Shown: positions 16,832 to 23,847 of the stretch, in pieces
Numbering within the stretch: the stretch's first letter is position 1
Layout: each line of letters opens with the position of its first letter
Origin: Streptomyces ureilyticus
Lineage (GTDB): Bacteria > Actinomycetota > Actinomycetes > Streptomycetales > Streptomycetaceae
DNA: 64,000 nt
Direction: 5' to 3'
Assembly: GCF_011045025.1 (NCBI RefSeq)
Contig: NZ_JAAKZX010000013.1
Span: 23,983 to 87,982 of the forward strand
Notes under the pieces: generated by a model
Seen by the model: only the letters and a program-made list of their open reading frames with translations
Databases searched by the model: none
What the model was told of the DNA's origin: nothing
Made by a program: the position numbers and the translations under genes

Positions 16832-16872
16832 GTTGTCCGACCGGTGCGGTGTCACCGCACCGGTCGGACAAC
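16832..16872. terminator. 20-bp perfect inverted repeat at duplication boundary
   Basis: Arms 16832-16851 and 16853-16872 are perfect complements (GTTGTCCGACCGGTGCGGTG) around a single T. It lies between the truncated methyltransferase and the convergent first gene of copy A. It can act as a strong bidirectional terminator; the position exactly at the homology break also makes it a candidate recombination end. Copy B has a related hairpin at 30046-30094. Confidence 0.75.
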
Positions 16873-16903
16873 GACGGCAGTGGTTTCTGCGGGGAGGACA
16901 GCG

Positions 16904-17349
16904 TCACTGACTGGCAGGCGCTGACGTGTGCAGCAGACTTTCGGTGATCTCCCGGTAATGCCTCAGCACGAGCCGTAGTTCCTCTGTCTGTGTTTCGGTC
17001 TCCGGGTCCTGCCGGCTTGCGCGGAGGACACGACGCCGTTCTGTGAGGGCGCCTGTCAGGTGGGTGGCGAGTTCGTCGAAGGTGCTGTCGGCCTCTTCCG
17101 CCGCTTGGCGCGGCTGCCGGCGAAGTTGCTGAGGGCCTGTTGGAGGCGCAGGGTGAGCTTGTCCCGTTTGCGTTGCGGGAGCAGCTTCGAGCCCAGCCGG
17201 CGATCGGCGCCGTCGGCGCTGGTGCCGGGCTCACGCGGTGCGTGAGCAGAGTCGGTGGAGTCGGTGGGAGGTGTCTGCGGGGCGCGCTGCATCGCGGGAA
17301 CCGGGCTCCCGGTCCGGGGCTGCCGCGCGTGTTTGGCGTTGTGCGACAT
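16904..17349 (-). pseudogene. Frameshifted counterpart of the 145-residue coiled-coil-type protein in copy B
   Basis: From the ATG at 17349 the reading frame matches the copy B protein (MSHNAKHA, then RDKLTLRLQQALSNF) until about 17108, where one C is missing relative to copy B. The match continues in another frame (EEADSTFDELATHLTGALTE and HYREITESLLHTSAPASQ) to a TGA at 16904. In the original frame translation would end at 17056 after an unrelated basic tail. The gene is therefore probably dead. Its ATG overlaps the stop of the upstream gene (TGATG). Confidence 0.75.
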
Positions 17350-17972
17350 CAGGTGCTGCTTCCCTTCGCGTGGCGTCGGGTCGGTGGCCACGGCGCGTGT
17401 CCTTGGCCGTCGGGGGTCTGCGGGCGGCGCCGGTCCGGGGCAGCCGGTTGGTCGGAGACCAGTGCCTCGAAGAGGCTTCGGGCTTCGACCATGGCTTCCC
17501 GCATCTCCTCGGTGCCGCTCTGGTCGTGGGCGGCTGTGTGCATGCTGCGATAACCCTGGACGAAGTAGGCGTGGCGGACGGAGAGGGCAGCCAACTGCTC
17601 ATCGAACTGCTCGCCGTCAGGGAAACCGCGGTCCTTTGCCAGGTGCGCCAGCAGCGCATCCGCCTCGGTGATGGCCCTCTGCGGTGATTCGACGAACTGG
17701 TCTTGAACGGCGGCCCATTCAGTCACGTAGTGCTCGCGGGCCTCGGGCGGCAGCGGCTGCTCCCTGAGGGAGCCGTGCTGCTGCACGCGCTTACTGAGTT
17801 CCCGCTCGGCCGCCCTGATGTCGCCGTCATTGTGGGCGACGGCACGGTCGTACTCGGGGCCGAAGCGCCTCTTCAGCCCGCGTCCGCCGCTGCCCGGGGC
17901 CCTTCCGCGTCCGAGGTAGAGGAGGGTGGCCATGCCAATGACGATCATGGCGATGATCACGACGGTGAACAT
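17349..17972 (-). CDS. Membrane-anchored hypothetical protein (copy A)
   Basis: 207-residue protein with a single N-terminal membrane segment (MFTVVIIAMIVIGMATLLYL) followed by a long, charged, probably helical domain: RRFGPEYDRAVAHNDGD, then AERELSKRV, ending in a conserved EEMREAMVEARSLFEALV block. The start at 17972 is chosen because the membrane segment begins there and the paralogue at 30557-31186 starts at the same point. I do not recognise a function; the repeated Glu/Arg pattern suggests a coiled coil. It is coupled to the following frameshifted gene. Confidence 0.8.
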   Translation of the reverse strand: MFTVVIIAMIVIGMATLLYLGRGRAPGSGGRGLKRRFGPEYDRAVAHNDGDIRAAERELSKRVQQHGSLREQPLPPEAREHYVTEWAAVQDQFVESPQRAITEADALLAHLAKDRGFPDGEQFDEQLAALSVRHAYFVQGYRSMHTAAHDQSGTEEMREAMVEARSLFEALVSDQPAAPDRRRPQTPDGQGHAPWPPTRRHAKGSST

Positions 17973-18101
17973 GGCTGCCTTCTTTGGCTCTTGGTTCGCA
18001 GATAGGTCTGCATCATTGCCGTCAATTCCTGTCGGCTCATTGAGTGTTGAGGCGTGCCGGGTGGTGTCCATGTGACGTGGCCACCACCCGGGCGTTTGTG
18101 G

Positions 18102-18275
18102 TCAGCGCCTGAAGGCGTGCTTGGCCTTGGAGCCGGCCTGCTTCAGATTTCCGGAGACCCGGTCGGTCCTGCCTTGCCGCTGCAGTCGCGTGTTGCGGGT
18201 GGTCCGGCCGACGCGTTCGGCCATCCGGCCCTTGAATGCCTGGGTCTTGTGCTTGATCGTCTGTCCGACGCCCAT
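18102..18275 (-). CDS. CsbD-family stress protein (copy A)
   Basis: 57-residue basic protein in the style of the CsbD/YjbJ general-stress family: GQTIKHKTQAFKGRMAERVG and GRTDRVSGNLKQAGSKAK. A TAGGAGG ribosome-binding site lies 6 nt before the ATG. Family members are abundant stress-induced proteins controlled by SigB-type factors, and a SigB/F-type sigma gene lies 3.6 kb away. Molecular function is unknown. Paralogue at 31321-31494. Confidence 0.85.
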   Translation of the reverse strand: MGVGQTIKHKTQAFKGRMAERVGRTTRNTRLQRQGRTDRVSGNLKQAGSKAKHAFRR

Positions 18276-18368
18276 GGTCGGCCTCCTACGTGTCTGCTGA
18301 GTGGGGCCACGCGCGTGATCGTCGTACCGGCCGCCATTCCCGCGGGCGGGATCGGGCCCCGGTGTGGA

Positions 18369-18533
18369 TTACCGGCGGCCGTACCGACGCCTGCTACCGC
18401 CGCGCCCGCGCCTCGTGAAGCCGACGATCCAGACGACCAGCAGTACGGCAGCGACCCACCAAAGGGTCTGCATGGTGAAGCCGAACCCGAACACCACGAG
18501 GATCAGCAGGAGGAGAAGAATCCAGAGAAACAT
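18369..18533 (-). CDS. Small hydrophobic membrane protein (copy A)
   Basis: 54-residue protein with two membrane helices (FLWILLLLLILVVFGFGF and LWWVAAVLLVVWIVGF) and an arginine/glycine-rich tail (RRGRGGSRRRYGRR). Upstream on the same strand TTGACT-N17-TACACC is a fair promoter that the second copy has partly lost. Such lysine-free, Arg-tailed mini-proteins recur in streptomycete stress clusters; function is unknown. Paralogue at 31586-31771. Confidence 0.75.
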   Translation of the reverse strand: MFLWILLLLLILVVFGFGFTMQTLWWVAAVLLVVWIVGFTRRGRGGSRRRYGRR

Positions 18534-18654
18534 GGCCGAGCCTCCACGTGGTCACAGGGACAGTTCCTGCGTTCCGCGGGGTCAGGGCGAAGCGGAAGGT
18601 GGAAGGCGTCGCCCGGAGAATTCCGGAGCGGTGTAGCCCCACGCCTGCGGTCAG

Positions 18655-18867
18655 TCAACGCCTGGCAACCTCCCTTGTCAACGTAGCGTCGGCACTGAGG
18701 AGTTCTGGGAGCTGGGCAGGGGCCGCTGGGGCAAACGGAGCCTCGACGGGGGCTTCGGCCGGCTCGGTGGGCGGCGCCGGCAGGACGTGGTCCTCCCACC
18801 AGGACGGGCCCAGCACGGTGGCGAGCAGGACGAAGGGAGCCGAAACCGGAACGATCAGCGCGTACAT
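18655..18867 (-). CDS. 70-residue hypothetical protein (copy A)
   Basis: Starts MYALIVPVSAPFVLLATVLG, one hydrophobic segment, followed by PSWWEDHVLPAPP and an Ala/Pro/Glu-rich tail. Length (70 residues) and sequence match the copy at 31889-32101, and the conserved reading frame with mostly synonymous or conservative changes supports a real gene. Probably a small membrane-attached protein; function unknown. The sequence just before the ATG is also conserved between the copies. Confidence 0.7.
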   Translation of the reverse strand: MYALIVPVSAPFVLLATVLGPSWWEDHVLPAPPTEPAEAPVEAPFAPAAPAQLPELLSADATLTREVARR

Positions 18868-19251
18868 GTGTACCGCCTGTCGTGGGATGCGTGCGACGCG
18901 ACGGGCAGCAGATAGTTGCCCGCTTGAGGCACATCTGGGCCGCGCCGGGGATCACAAGACGATGGGCGCGTGCGGGAATGGCCTCGCTCGTGACGCGGCG
19001 GGTTCCGGCACCGATGCGCAGGGTGCGCCCCCTGGGGAGCGCGATGGCGGTGCGACGCTGCCGGGGGCCGGGGCGGCACGACGCACGCTAGCCCTCCCCG
19101 CACTTCCCGGATAGGTGTCAAGCAGCCATCCGTGCCGGACAGGACGCACTGATGTCGCGCCGTATCCGGAATCTTTGGGCAGGACTACGCTGTGGGGTGA
19201 GGCCCTAGTCCCCGGTATCGATGCTGTGTCCCGCTCCCGGGGAGGCCCGCC
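18868..19251. other. Intergenic region with divergent promoters (copy A)
   Basis: 384 bp between divergent small genes. I see no credible ORF. Shortly before the rightward gene, GGACTACGCTGT resembles GGGCTACGCTGT at the same place in copy B, so TACGCT may be the -10 of that gene. The rest is G/C-rich and poorly conserved between the copies. Confidence 0.5.
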
Positions 19252-19536
19252 GTGTTCGTCCTGCTACTCATCTTCATCATGGCCTTGTTCGGTTTCGGCT
19301 TCCTCGATCCCATCTGGTGGGTGGCCGCGGCGGTGTTGGTCTTCGGGGCCACCCGCTACGGCCGCGATCGTGGCGGGGGCCGGGGCCGGGGCCGTAGTAG
19401 CAGGTCCGATCTCGGGGACTACCGGGACTATCAGGAGCGCCGGGATCGTCAGGACCGCTGGGACCGTCGCTACAGCCGTCGGCACCGAGCGCGCTGGAGG
19501 CGCGAGGACCGGCAGGATCGCGAACACCGCAGGTGA
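19252..19536 (+). CDS. Small membrane protein with charged Arg/Asp tail (copy A)
   Basis: 94 residues from a GTG start with GAGG upstream. Two hydrophobic stretches (MFVLLLIFIMALFGFGFLD, IWWVAAAVLVFGATRYG) are followed by a highly charged tail of Arg and Asp pairs (RDYQERRDRQDRWDRRYSRR). The same layout is in the copy at 32484-32762. The hydrophobic half resembles the 54-residue protein encoded on the other strand, suggesting a common origin. Function unknown; possibly an envelope stress protein with a nucleic-acid- or membrane-binding tail (inference). Confidence 0.78.
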   Translation: MFVLLLIFIMALFGFGFLDPIWWVAAAVLVFGATRYGRDRGGGRGRGRSSRSDLGDYRDYQERRDRQDRWDRRYSRRHRARWRREDRQDREHRR

Positions 19537-19630
19537 CCCGTGAAGCGACCCAGCAGCCAGGGAGTCCGGAACGGCTTCAGCCATCCCGGACACGGAGAGA
19601 GCCCGGAGAGAGCCCGGAGAGGCACATGCC

Positions 19631-19948
19631 ATGCAACGCAAGGGTGTGATCCAAGAAGAGTGGTGGGATCTGAAGGCCGAGGTCTCGTGGGGGAACGCGC
19701 CGGGCGGGCAGGATGTCGTCGCGCTGCTCGCCGAGAACGATCAGCTGCGGCGGGCACTGTCCGGCCGTGTGGTGATCGACCAGGCCTGCGGCATGGTGAT
19801 GGCCCTGACCCCGTGCCGCCGTGGGGCGGCCAGGAACCTGCTGGTGGATGTCTCACGGCAGTGCGATCTCAAACTCCGGGAAGTGGCGGCGGCTTCATAC
19901 GGCAGACCTGCGATGAGGTTCATGCCGACCAGGCAAGTCCTTCGGTAG
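19631..19948 (+). CDS. Stand-alone ANTAR protein, C-terminally altered (copy A)
   Basis: 105-residue protein with a short helical lead (VVALLAENDQLRRALSG) and an ANTAR RNA-binding domain (RVVIDQACGMVMALTPCRRG, then LLVDVSRQCDLKLREVAAA). After REVAAA the sequence leaves the homologous copy B protein (133 residues), which continues with the last ANTAR helix and a basic tail; here it ends SYGRPAMRFMPTRQVLR. The third ANTAR helix is thus damaged, so activity is doubtful. A GGAGAGG ribosome-binding site precedes the ATG. Confidence 0.78.
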   Translation: MQRKGVIQEEWWDLKAEVSWGNAPGGQDVVALLAENDQLRRALSGRVVIDQACGMVMALTPCRRGAARNLLVDVSRQCDLKLREVAAASYGRPAMRFMPTRQVLR

Positions 19949-19957
19949 GGAGAGGTC

Positions 19958-20314
19958 ATGATTCACGCAGCTGATGTCCGGGAATGGCGCGATCTCGACG
20001 TCGTCGATACCGAGTCCCACAAGATCGGTGTCCTCGAAGCGGTCTATGTGGACACCACCACCGATGAGCCGGCCATGGCCACCGTACGAACTGGACTGCC
20101 CACCCGGCACCGGCTGGTATTCGTCCCCTTGGAGGACGCGATCGCCGGGCCGGGCTATCTCAAGGTCGCCTATGTCAAAACGCTGGTGAAGCAGGCCCCT
20201 TCGATCGGCACCGACGACGTGCTGCCCGCCGACCAGGAGGAGGCGATCTTCAAGCACTACGGCCTGCCCTATGAGCCCGGTGCAGCCGGTGAGAGGCAAC
20301 TGGCGCGCCGCTGA
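19958..20314 (+). CDS. PRC-barrel domain protein (copy A)
   Basis: 118-residue protein with a PRC-barrel fold: REWRDLDVVDTESHKIGVLE, AVYVDTTTDEPAMATVRTGL and HRLVFVPLEDAIAGPGYLKV, then a C-terminal helix ending KHYGLPYEPGAAGERQLARR. PRC-barrel proteins in actinomycetes are small soluble stress proteins of unknown function. It follows the ANTAR gene by 9 nt. The second copy (33244-33342) keeps only the two ends of this protein. Confidence 0.85.
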   Translation: MIHAADVREWRDLDVVDTESHKIGVLEAVYVDTTTDEPAMATVRTGLPTRHRLVFVPLEDAIAGPGYLKVAYVKTLVKQAPSIGTDDVLPADQEEAIFKHYGLPYEPGAAGERQLARR

Positions 20315-20334
20315 CCGTCCATGGGTACGACAAC

Positions 20335-20362
20335 TGTGTTGTGAGGACTGTGTTGTGAGGAC
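20335..20362 (+). repeat. 14-bp tandem duplication before ANTAR gene
   Basis: TGTGTTGTGAGGAC occurs twice without spacing at 20335-20348 and 20349-20362, just ahead of the second ANTAR gene. Copy B has only a single CTGTGAGG here, so this looks like a recent slippage event in the leader. Confidence 0.8.
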
Positions 20363-20378
20363 TGCTGAGGTACGCACC

Positions 20379-20738
20379 ATGCGCCAGGTGACCCCGCCCC
20401 GTGAAGAACGGCCGCTGCTGATGGCTGTGGCTTCGGCAGGCGATGCGGCTTTGCTGGCCGAGGTCGTCGAACTGCGTGCCAAGAACGAGCAGTTGGGGCG
20501 GGCGCTTTCGACCCGTGCGGTGATCGACCAGGCGCGCGGCATGGTGATGGTCCTGGCGCCGTGTTCCAGCGCGAGGGCATGGGATCTGCTGGTGGGCGTG
20601 TCGCAGCACTGCAATATCAAGCTCCGGGATGTTGCTGCGGCTCTGGTCGCCACGACGAAGGACGAGACGCTCCCGGAAGAGATACAGCGGGAGCTTCGCC
20701 GGGCGCTGCGGCGCCTTCATGCGGCGGACCGGGGGTGA
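20379..20738 (+). CDS. Stand-alone ANTAR protein (copy A)
   Basis: 119-residue protein: an N-terminal coiled-coil helix (LLAEVVELRAKNEQLGRALS) directly fused to a complete ANTAR domain (RAVIDQARGMVMVLAPCSSA, HCNIKLRDVAAALVATT) and a basic C-terminal helix. There is no receiver or GAF sensory part. ANTAR domains bind paired RNA stem-loops and block termination, so this may be an antiterminator whose activity is set by expression or by partners. An in-frame GTG at 20355 is an alternative start. The paralogue at 33383-33742 has the same length. Confidence 0.88.
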   Translation: MRQVTPPREERPLLMAVASAGDAALLAEVVELRAKNEQLGRALSTRAVIDQARGMVMVLAPCSSARAWDLLVGVSQHCNIKLRDVAAALVATTKDETLPEEIQRELRRALRRLHAADRG

Positions 20739-21015
20739 CGGAGCGCTCTCCAGCGGGGACGGCACCGGGAGCTGTGAGCTCAACTCTCCGGTGCCTTCGT
20801 CCGGGCCGGCCGTCGGACACCCCTCCTGTGTAGCCCACCTCGGGGGGCTCAAACTCCGGACCGTCGGCTTACCGCCCGTTCGGTCTGGTCAAGTGCAGAA
20901 ACGACTGCCGTCGGACGATGCCGACAGCATCGTCACCGTCGCGGCCGGAGCGTCGAACAGGCGGGCGGCCACTGCGGCGATTCGATCGAATGCCTCGTCG
21001 GGCTGGCGCGGACGG

Positions 21016-21615
21016 CTATTCGGGCCGTTGGGTCTGGTCGTTGTGGGCGAGGCCGTCCGGATGTTCCGCCGTGCGCTCGCCAAGAGGAAGAACGAGTACT
21101 CGTAAGTTCGTTGGGCCGGGCAGGCGGTGGATCTGTCCCGCCTCCTGCCAGCCCCAGTTCTTGAAGGTGGCACAGGCCGAACGGTCGGACTGATCCACCA
21201 ACGTGACACCAAGCGAAGACTGGTGGTCGGCGAGCAGACGCTCCTGGAGTCGGCGGGCGAGCCCGTGGGCGTGCTGGTGAGGATGGACGAGGGTTTCGAG
21301 GATCGCGAAGACATGCCCGGACGCGGTCAGTTGCTCAAGGTTCTGCGGCATCGGTCCGTCGAACCCCTGCCACCAGGAGCCGTCGCGCGGCACGGGGAAT
21401 CCGAAGACACACCCGGCCAGGGAGCGCGCCTCGGCGACCAGCATGTCGAATCCCGGTAGCTGTACGTCGTTTGCCAGGCGGTGCAGGAACTTCTGCCGGT
21501 CGTGGAACTCCTCACCGGGAGCGGCTGCGGAAGACTCCACGTACAGATCCGCCAGGTCCTCCCGCAGGCCCTCGGCCTGCCAGCGGTTCAGCCGGCGCAG
21601 ACGCACCGTGTCCAT
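21016..21615 (-). CDS. GNAT-like acetyltransferase
   Basis: 199-residue protein with a GNAT-like layout: conserved MDTVRLRRLNRWQAEGL start, central beta region (MLVAEARSLAGCVFGFPVP), an acetyl-CoA-loop-like HQHAHGLARRLQERLLADH and a C-terminal strand LRVLVLPLGE. It is the paralogue of 24606-25211, and both begin with MDxVRLRR. It is placed in copy A of the duplication where copy B has the lipid-kinase gene. Substrate unknown; the Gly-poor CoA loop makes activity uncertain. Confidence 0.7.
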   Translation of the reverse strand: MDTVRLRRLNRWQAEGLREDLADLYVESSAAAPGEEFHDRQKFLHRLANDVQLPGFDMLVAEARSLAGCVFGFPVPRDGSWWQGFDGPMPQNLEQLTASGHVFAILETLVHPHQHAHGLARRLQERLLADHQSSLGVTLVDQSDRSACATFKNWGWQEAGQIHRLPGPTNLRVLVLPLGERTAEHPDGLAHNDQTQRPE

Positions 21616-21700
21616 CGCGGACGGCTCAGAGCCTTCGAGTTCGTGTGGTTGGGCGAAGGGACGCCTGCCGTCGGCAGCCGCAGTTGTGTCGCGGAGAGCT

Positions 21701-21725
21701 GTTTGAGAGCGGACTGTCCGGGAAC
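21701..21725 (+). promoter_or_regulatory. SigB/SigF-type stress promoter before sigma gene (copy A)
   Basis: GTTT at 21701 and GGGAAC at 21720 are separated by 15 nt, close to the GTTT-N14/15-GGGTAT pattern recognised by SigB/SigF-family factors in actinomycetes. The same pair with the same spacing is present in copy B (35656 and 35675) even though the spacer differs, which supports function. It would make the sigma gene autoregulated or controlled by a sister factor. Confidence 0.6.
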
Positions 21726-21840
21726 TCGCCTGGTGTGCTTCAGACCGGAGGCACGCCCGTGGGAGCAGCTTTCGCTGCTCCCCTGTGCGCTGCTGTCTGC
21801 CGGCTCCCACGGTGAGTGACTCCACCCATCAGGGAGACAC
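21726..21840 (+). ncRNA. Structured 5' leader of sigma factor gene (copy A)
   Basis: From 21721 to 21819 this block is identical, base for base, to 35676-35774, while the flanking genes have diverged. It can form a long hairpin: CAGAC 21741-21745 with GTCTG 21795-21799, GCAC 21751-21754 with GTGC 21785-21788, and GGGAGCAGC 21761-21769 with GCTGCTCCC 21774-21782 (loop TTTC). A competing stem pairs CCGTGGGAG 21757-21765 with CTCCCACGG 21804-21812. The two folds exclude each other, as in an attenuator or riboswitch. The ribosome-binding site AGGGAG follows at 21831. Confidence 0.5.
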
Positions 21841-22668
21841 GTGCCCATGCCGGACCAACGCACGCAGAGCCCACGAAGCGCATACCCCTACGACGACGCT
21901 CCGGACACCGACGCCGCGTTCCGCCGAATCGCTGCCCTACCGGGCGGCCCGGAGAAGTCCGCGCTGCGGCAGGAGGTGGTGTGCGCCTGGATGCCGATGG
22001 CCGTACGGCTCGCCCGGCGCTTCCGCCATCGTGGTGAGACCTTCGAGGACCTCAAGCAGGTCGCCCAACTGGGCCTGGTCAAGGCGGTAGCCCGCTTCGA
22101 CCCCAGTCGCGGAACCGCCTTCCCGAGTTTTGCCATACCGACGATCCTCGGCGAGGTGAAGCGGCACTTCCGTGACGAACTGTGGGTCGTTCATGTGCCG
22201 CGGCGCGTACAGGAGCTGCGCCGTCGGGTCCGCTCCGCCGACCATGAGCTGTGCGCTTCGCTGGGAGGCCGCATCCCCGCAGCTCACGAGATCGCCGCAC
22301 ACGCCGGCCTGACCGAGGCCGAGGTACGGCTGGGTCAGGGGGCGCTGGAGAGCTTCACCGCCCGGTCCTTGGACACCCAGCCCGGCCACTCCGAGGACAG
22401 CCACCGCCTGACCGACACCCTCGGTGGCATGGAGCCCGGCTTCGACCGGGTCGTCAACCGTGAGGCGCTCCGCCCCCTGCTGCAGGCACTGCCCGAACGC
22501 GAACGGCAGATCCTGTACATGAGGTTCTTCTGCGAGATGACGCAGGCCCGCATCGGCCTACAGCTCGGTGTCTCCCAGATGCACGTCTCCCGTCTGATCT
22601 CCCGCACCTGTGCCCGCCTGCATGACCAGGTGATGGCCGACCCCCGTGTTCCGAGGAGGACCGCGTGA
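21841..22668 (+). CDS. RNA polymerase sigma factor, SigB/SigF/SigG family (copy A)
   Basis: 275-residue group 3 sigma factor. Region 2 reads LARRFRHRGETFEDLKQVAQ and FAIPTILGEVKRHFRD, region 3 contains the helix near PAAHEIAAHAGLTEAEVRLG, and region 4 has ERQILYMRFFCEMTQARIG and GVSQMHVSRLISR. Start is GTG at 21841, in the same position as the ATG of copy B, with AGGGAG upstream. Such factors direct osmotic, oxidative or developmental stress genes and are usually held by anti-sigma factors; none is encoded here. The leader and promoter are listed separately. Confidence 0.93.
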   Translation: MPMPDQRTQSPRSAYPYDDAPDTDAAFRRIAALPGGPEKSALRQEVVCAWMPMAVRLARRFRHRGETFEDLKQVAQLGLVKAVARFDPSRGTAFPSFAIPTILGEVKRHFRDELWVVHVPRRVQELRRRVRSADHELCASLGGRIPAAHEIAAHAGLTEAEVRLGQGALESFTARSLDTQPGHSEDSHRLTDTLGGMEPGFDRVVNREALRPLLQALPERERQILYMRFFCEMTQARIGLQLGVSQMHVSRLISRTCARLHDQVMADPRVPRRTA

Positions 22669-22735
22669 CGATGTCCCGGGTGCACGGGCGGCGCCCGCGA
22701 ACGGCCCTGTTCCGCTTCGCCTGTATCTGCTCTAG
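22665..22735 (+). pseudogene. Remnant of DUF1206 gene (copy A)
   Basis: GTG 22665 overlaps the sigma stop (GTGA) exactly where the DUF1206 gene of copy B begins (ATGA at 36614). The first 10 or so codons (VTMSRVHGRRPRT) match MTTSWVHGLRRTA, then similarity ends and no hydrophobic segment follows. The downstream open frame is compositionally a shadow. The gene was lost by deletion in this copy. Confidence 0.6.
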
Positions 22736-22968
22736 GCTTCACGCGGGGAAGACGGGACTGCGACCGTGTCAGGTACCAGCAGGTCTTCCCATCCAGGCTC
22801 CCAGCCCCCGAGTCGGAAACCAGGCCCGGCCGGAGCCGCATCGCCGCTGTGAGCGGCTCCAGCCTCCGTCCTCCCGGCATTTCCAGACGGGGTGTTCTCA
22901 CCAGTCCCGCCGCCGCGGAGGACAGCGCGCGAGGACACGGTGGAGGGGGGCCTCCCATCCTCGCGCCA

Positions 22969-23005
22969 CGTACGGCCGCCGCCGCACTGCGGCGGCGGCC
23001 GTACG
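22969..23005. terminator. 18-bp perfect hairpin between convergent units
   Basis: Arms 22969-22986 (CGTACGGCCGCCGCCGCA) and 22988-23005 are perfectly complementary around one C. It lies between the end of the rightward sigma unit and the leftward GAF-ANTAR gene, the expected place for a bidirectional terminator. There is no T-run, as usual in these genomes. Confidence 0.7.
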
Positions 23006-23052
23006 GACCGTGAATCCCGGCGCGGGGGCGTCGGTCGGTGGCACGGAGTGGG

Positions 23053-23769
23053 TCAGGACCCCAGTCCGGGGAGGCGTTCGGAGTCGTCGATGAAGGCGCG
23101 GGCCACGTCGGACAGGCGCCGGTTGTGGGCGCGGGCGTAGCCGCGCAGGGTGGTGAAGGCCTGTTCCATGTCGATGCCCTGGCGTTCGGCGAGTTTCCCC
23201 TTGGCCTGCTCGATCAGTACCCGGCTGTTCAATGCCGTCTGCAGCTGTTCGTTGAGCACCGTGCTGCGGTGGGTGGTGCGTTGTTGCAGGAGGCTGATGG
23301 TGGCGACGTCGGCCAGGGCCTGGGCGATGAGGGTGGCGGCCGGGTCGAAGGGGCCGGGGGCGGCACGGAAAAGGTTCAGGGCGCCCACGGTCTCGTCCCG
23401 CAGACGCATCGGCAGGGCCTGGACTGCCCCGAAACCGCTGTGGTGGGCCACCGTGACGAAGCGCGGCCAGCGATCGACCTCCCGGGTCAGGTCGGGGACG
23501 ATCACCTGTGTGCCGGTGCGGAAGCACTCGAGGCAGGGGCCTTCGTCGTTCTGGAGCTGGAAGAGCTCCAGCAGGCGTACCTGTTCGTCGGAGGCGGCCA
23601 TCACGCGGAGTTCGCCGTCGCGGTCCGCGAGCAGCACCCCGGCCGCACCTGCGCCGAGCATGCCCACGCAGCGGTCGGTGAGCAGGCGCAGGAAGTCGAT
23701 CAGGTCGAAGTCGGCGACCAGGTTGTCCGCCAGCTCGACGAAAGTCTTGGCCAGGAGCTGCTGATTCAT
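23053..23769 (-). CDS. GAF-ANTAR regulator
   Basis: 238-residue protein with a GAF sensor domain (residues about 20-165; LLTDRCVGMLGAGAAGVLLAD, QNDEGPCLECFRTG) followed by an ANTAR RNA-binding domain (NSRVLIEQAKGKLAERQGID and RAHNRRLSDVARAFIDD). It likely binds a small ligand or redox signal and controls transcription elongation by binding nascent RNA. It stands next to a second GAF-ANTAR gene on the same strand (79 bp gap). Confidence 0.92.
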   Translation of the reverse strand: MNQQLLAKTFVELADNLVADFDLIDFLRLLTDRCVGMLGAGAAGVLLADRDGELRVMAASDEQVRLLELFQLQNDEGPCLECFRTGTQVIVPDLTREVDRWPRFVTVAHHSGFGAVQALPMRLRDETVGALNLFRAAPGPFDPAATLIAQALADVATISLLQQRTTHRSTVLNEQLQTALNSRVLIEQAKGKLAERQGIDMEQAFTTLRGYARAHNRRLSDVARAFIDDSERLPGLGS

Positions 23770-23847
23770 CGTGTCACCCTCGATTGAGACTAGTCCCGCC
23801 GGGAAGGGGCGGGAAGTGCAGCACGTTCATCGGATGGCACCGGTGCC

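Larger units (their letters stand above)
16875..22700 (+). repeat. Segmental duplication, copy A
   Basis: Gene order and nucleotide sequence match 30091-36650 in the same orientation: two leftward small genes, CsbD, small hydrophobic protein, 70-residue protein, rightward hydrophobic protein, ANTAR, PRC-barrel, ANTAR, then a sigma factor gene after a 99-bp identical block. Copy A carries a GNAT-like gene before the sigma gene where copy B carries a lipid-kinase gene. Protein identities differ between the copies, so the duplication is not recent, except for the sigma leader. Confidence 0.85.

Noticed and set aside
21726..21840. Classic ANTAR two-hexaloop target in the sigma leader
   Set aside because: I could not find two small stems with AxxGxx hexaloops; the folds seen are a long hairpin and one competing stem.
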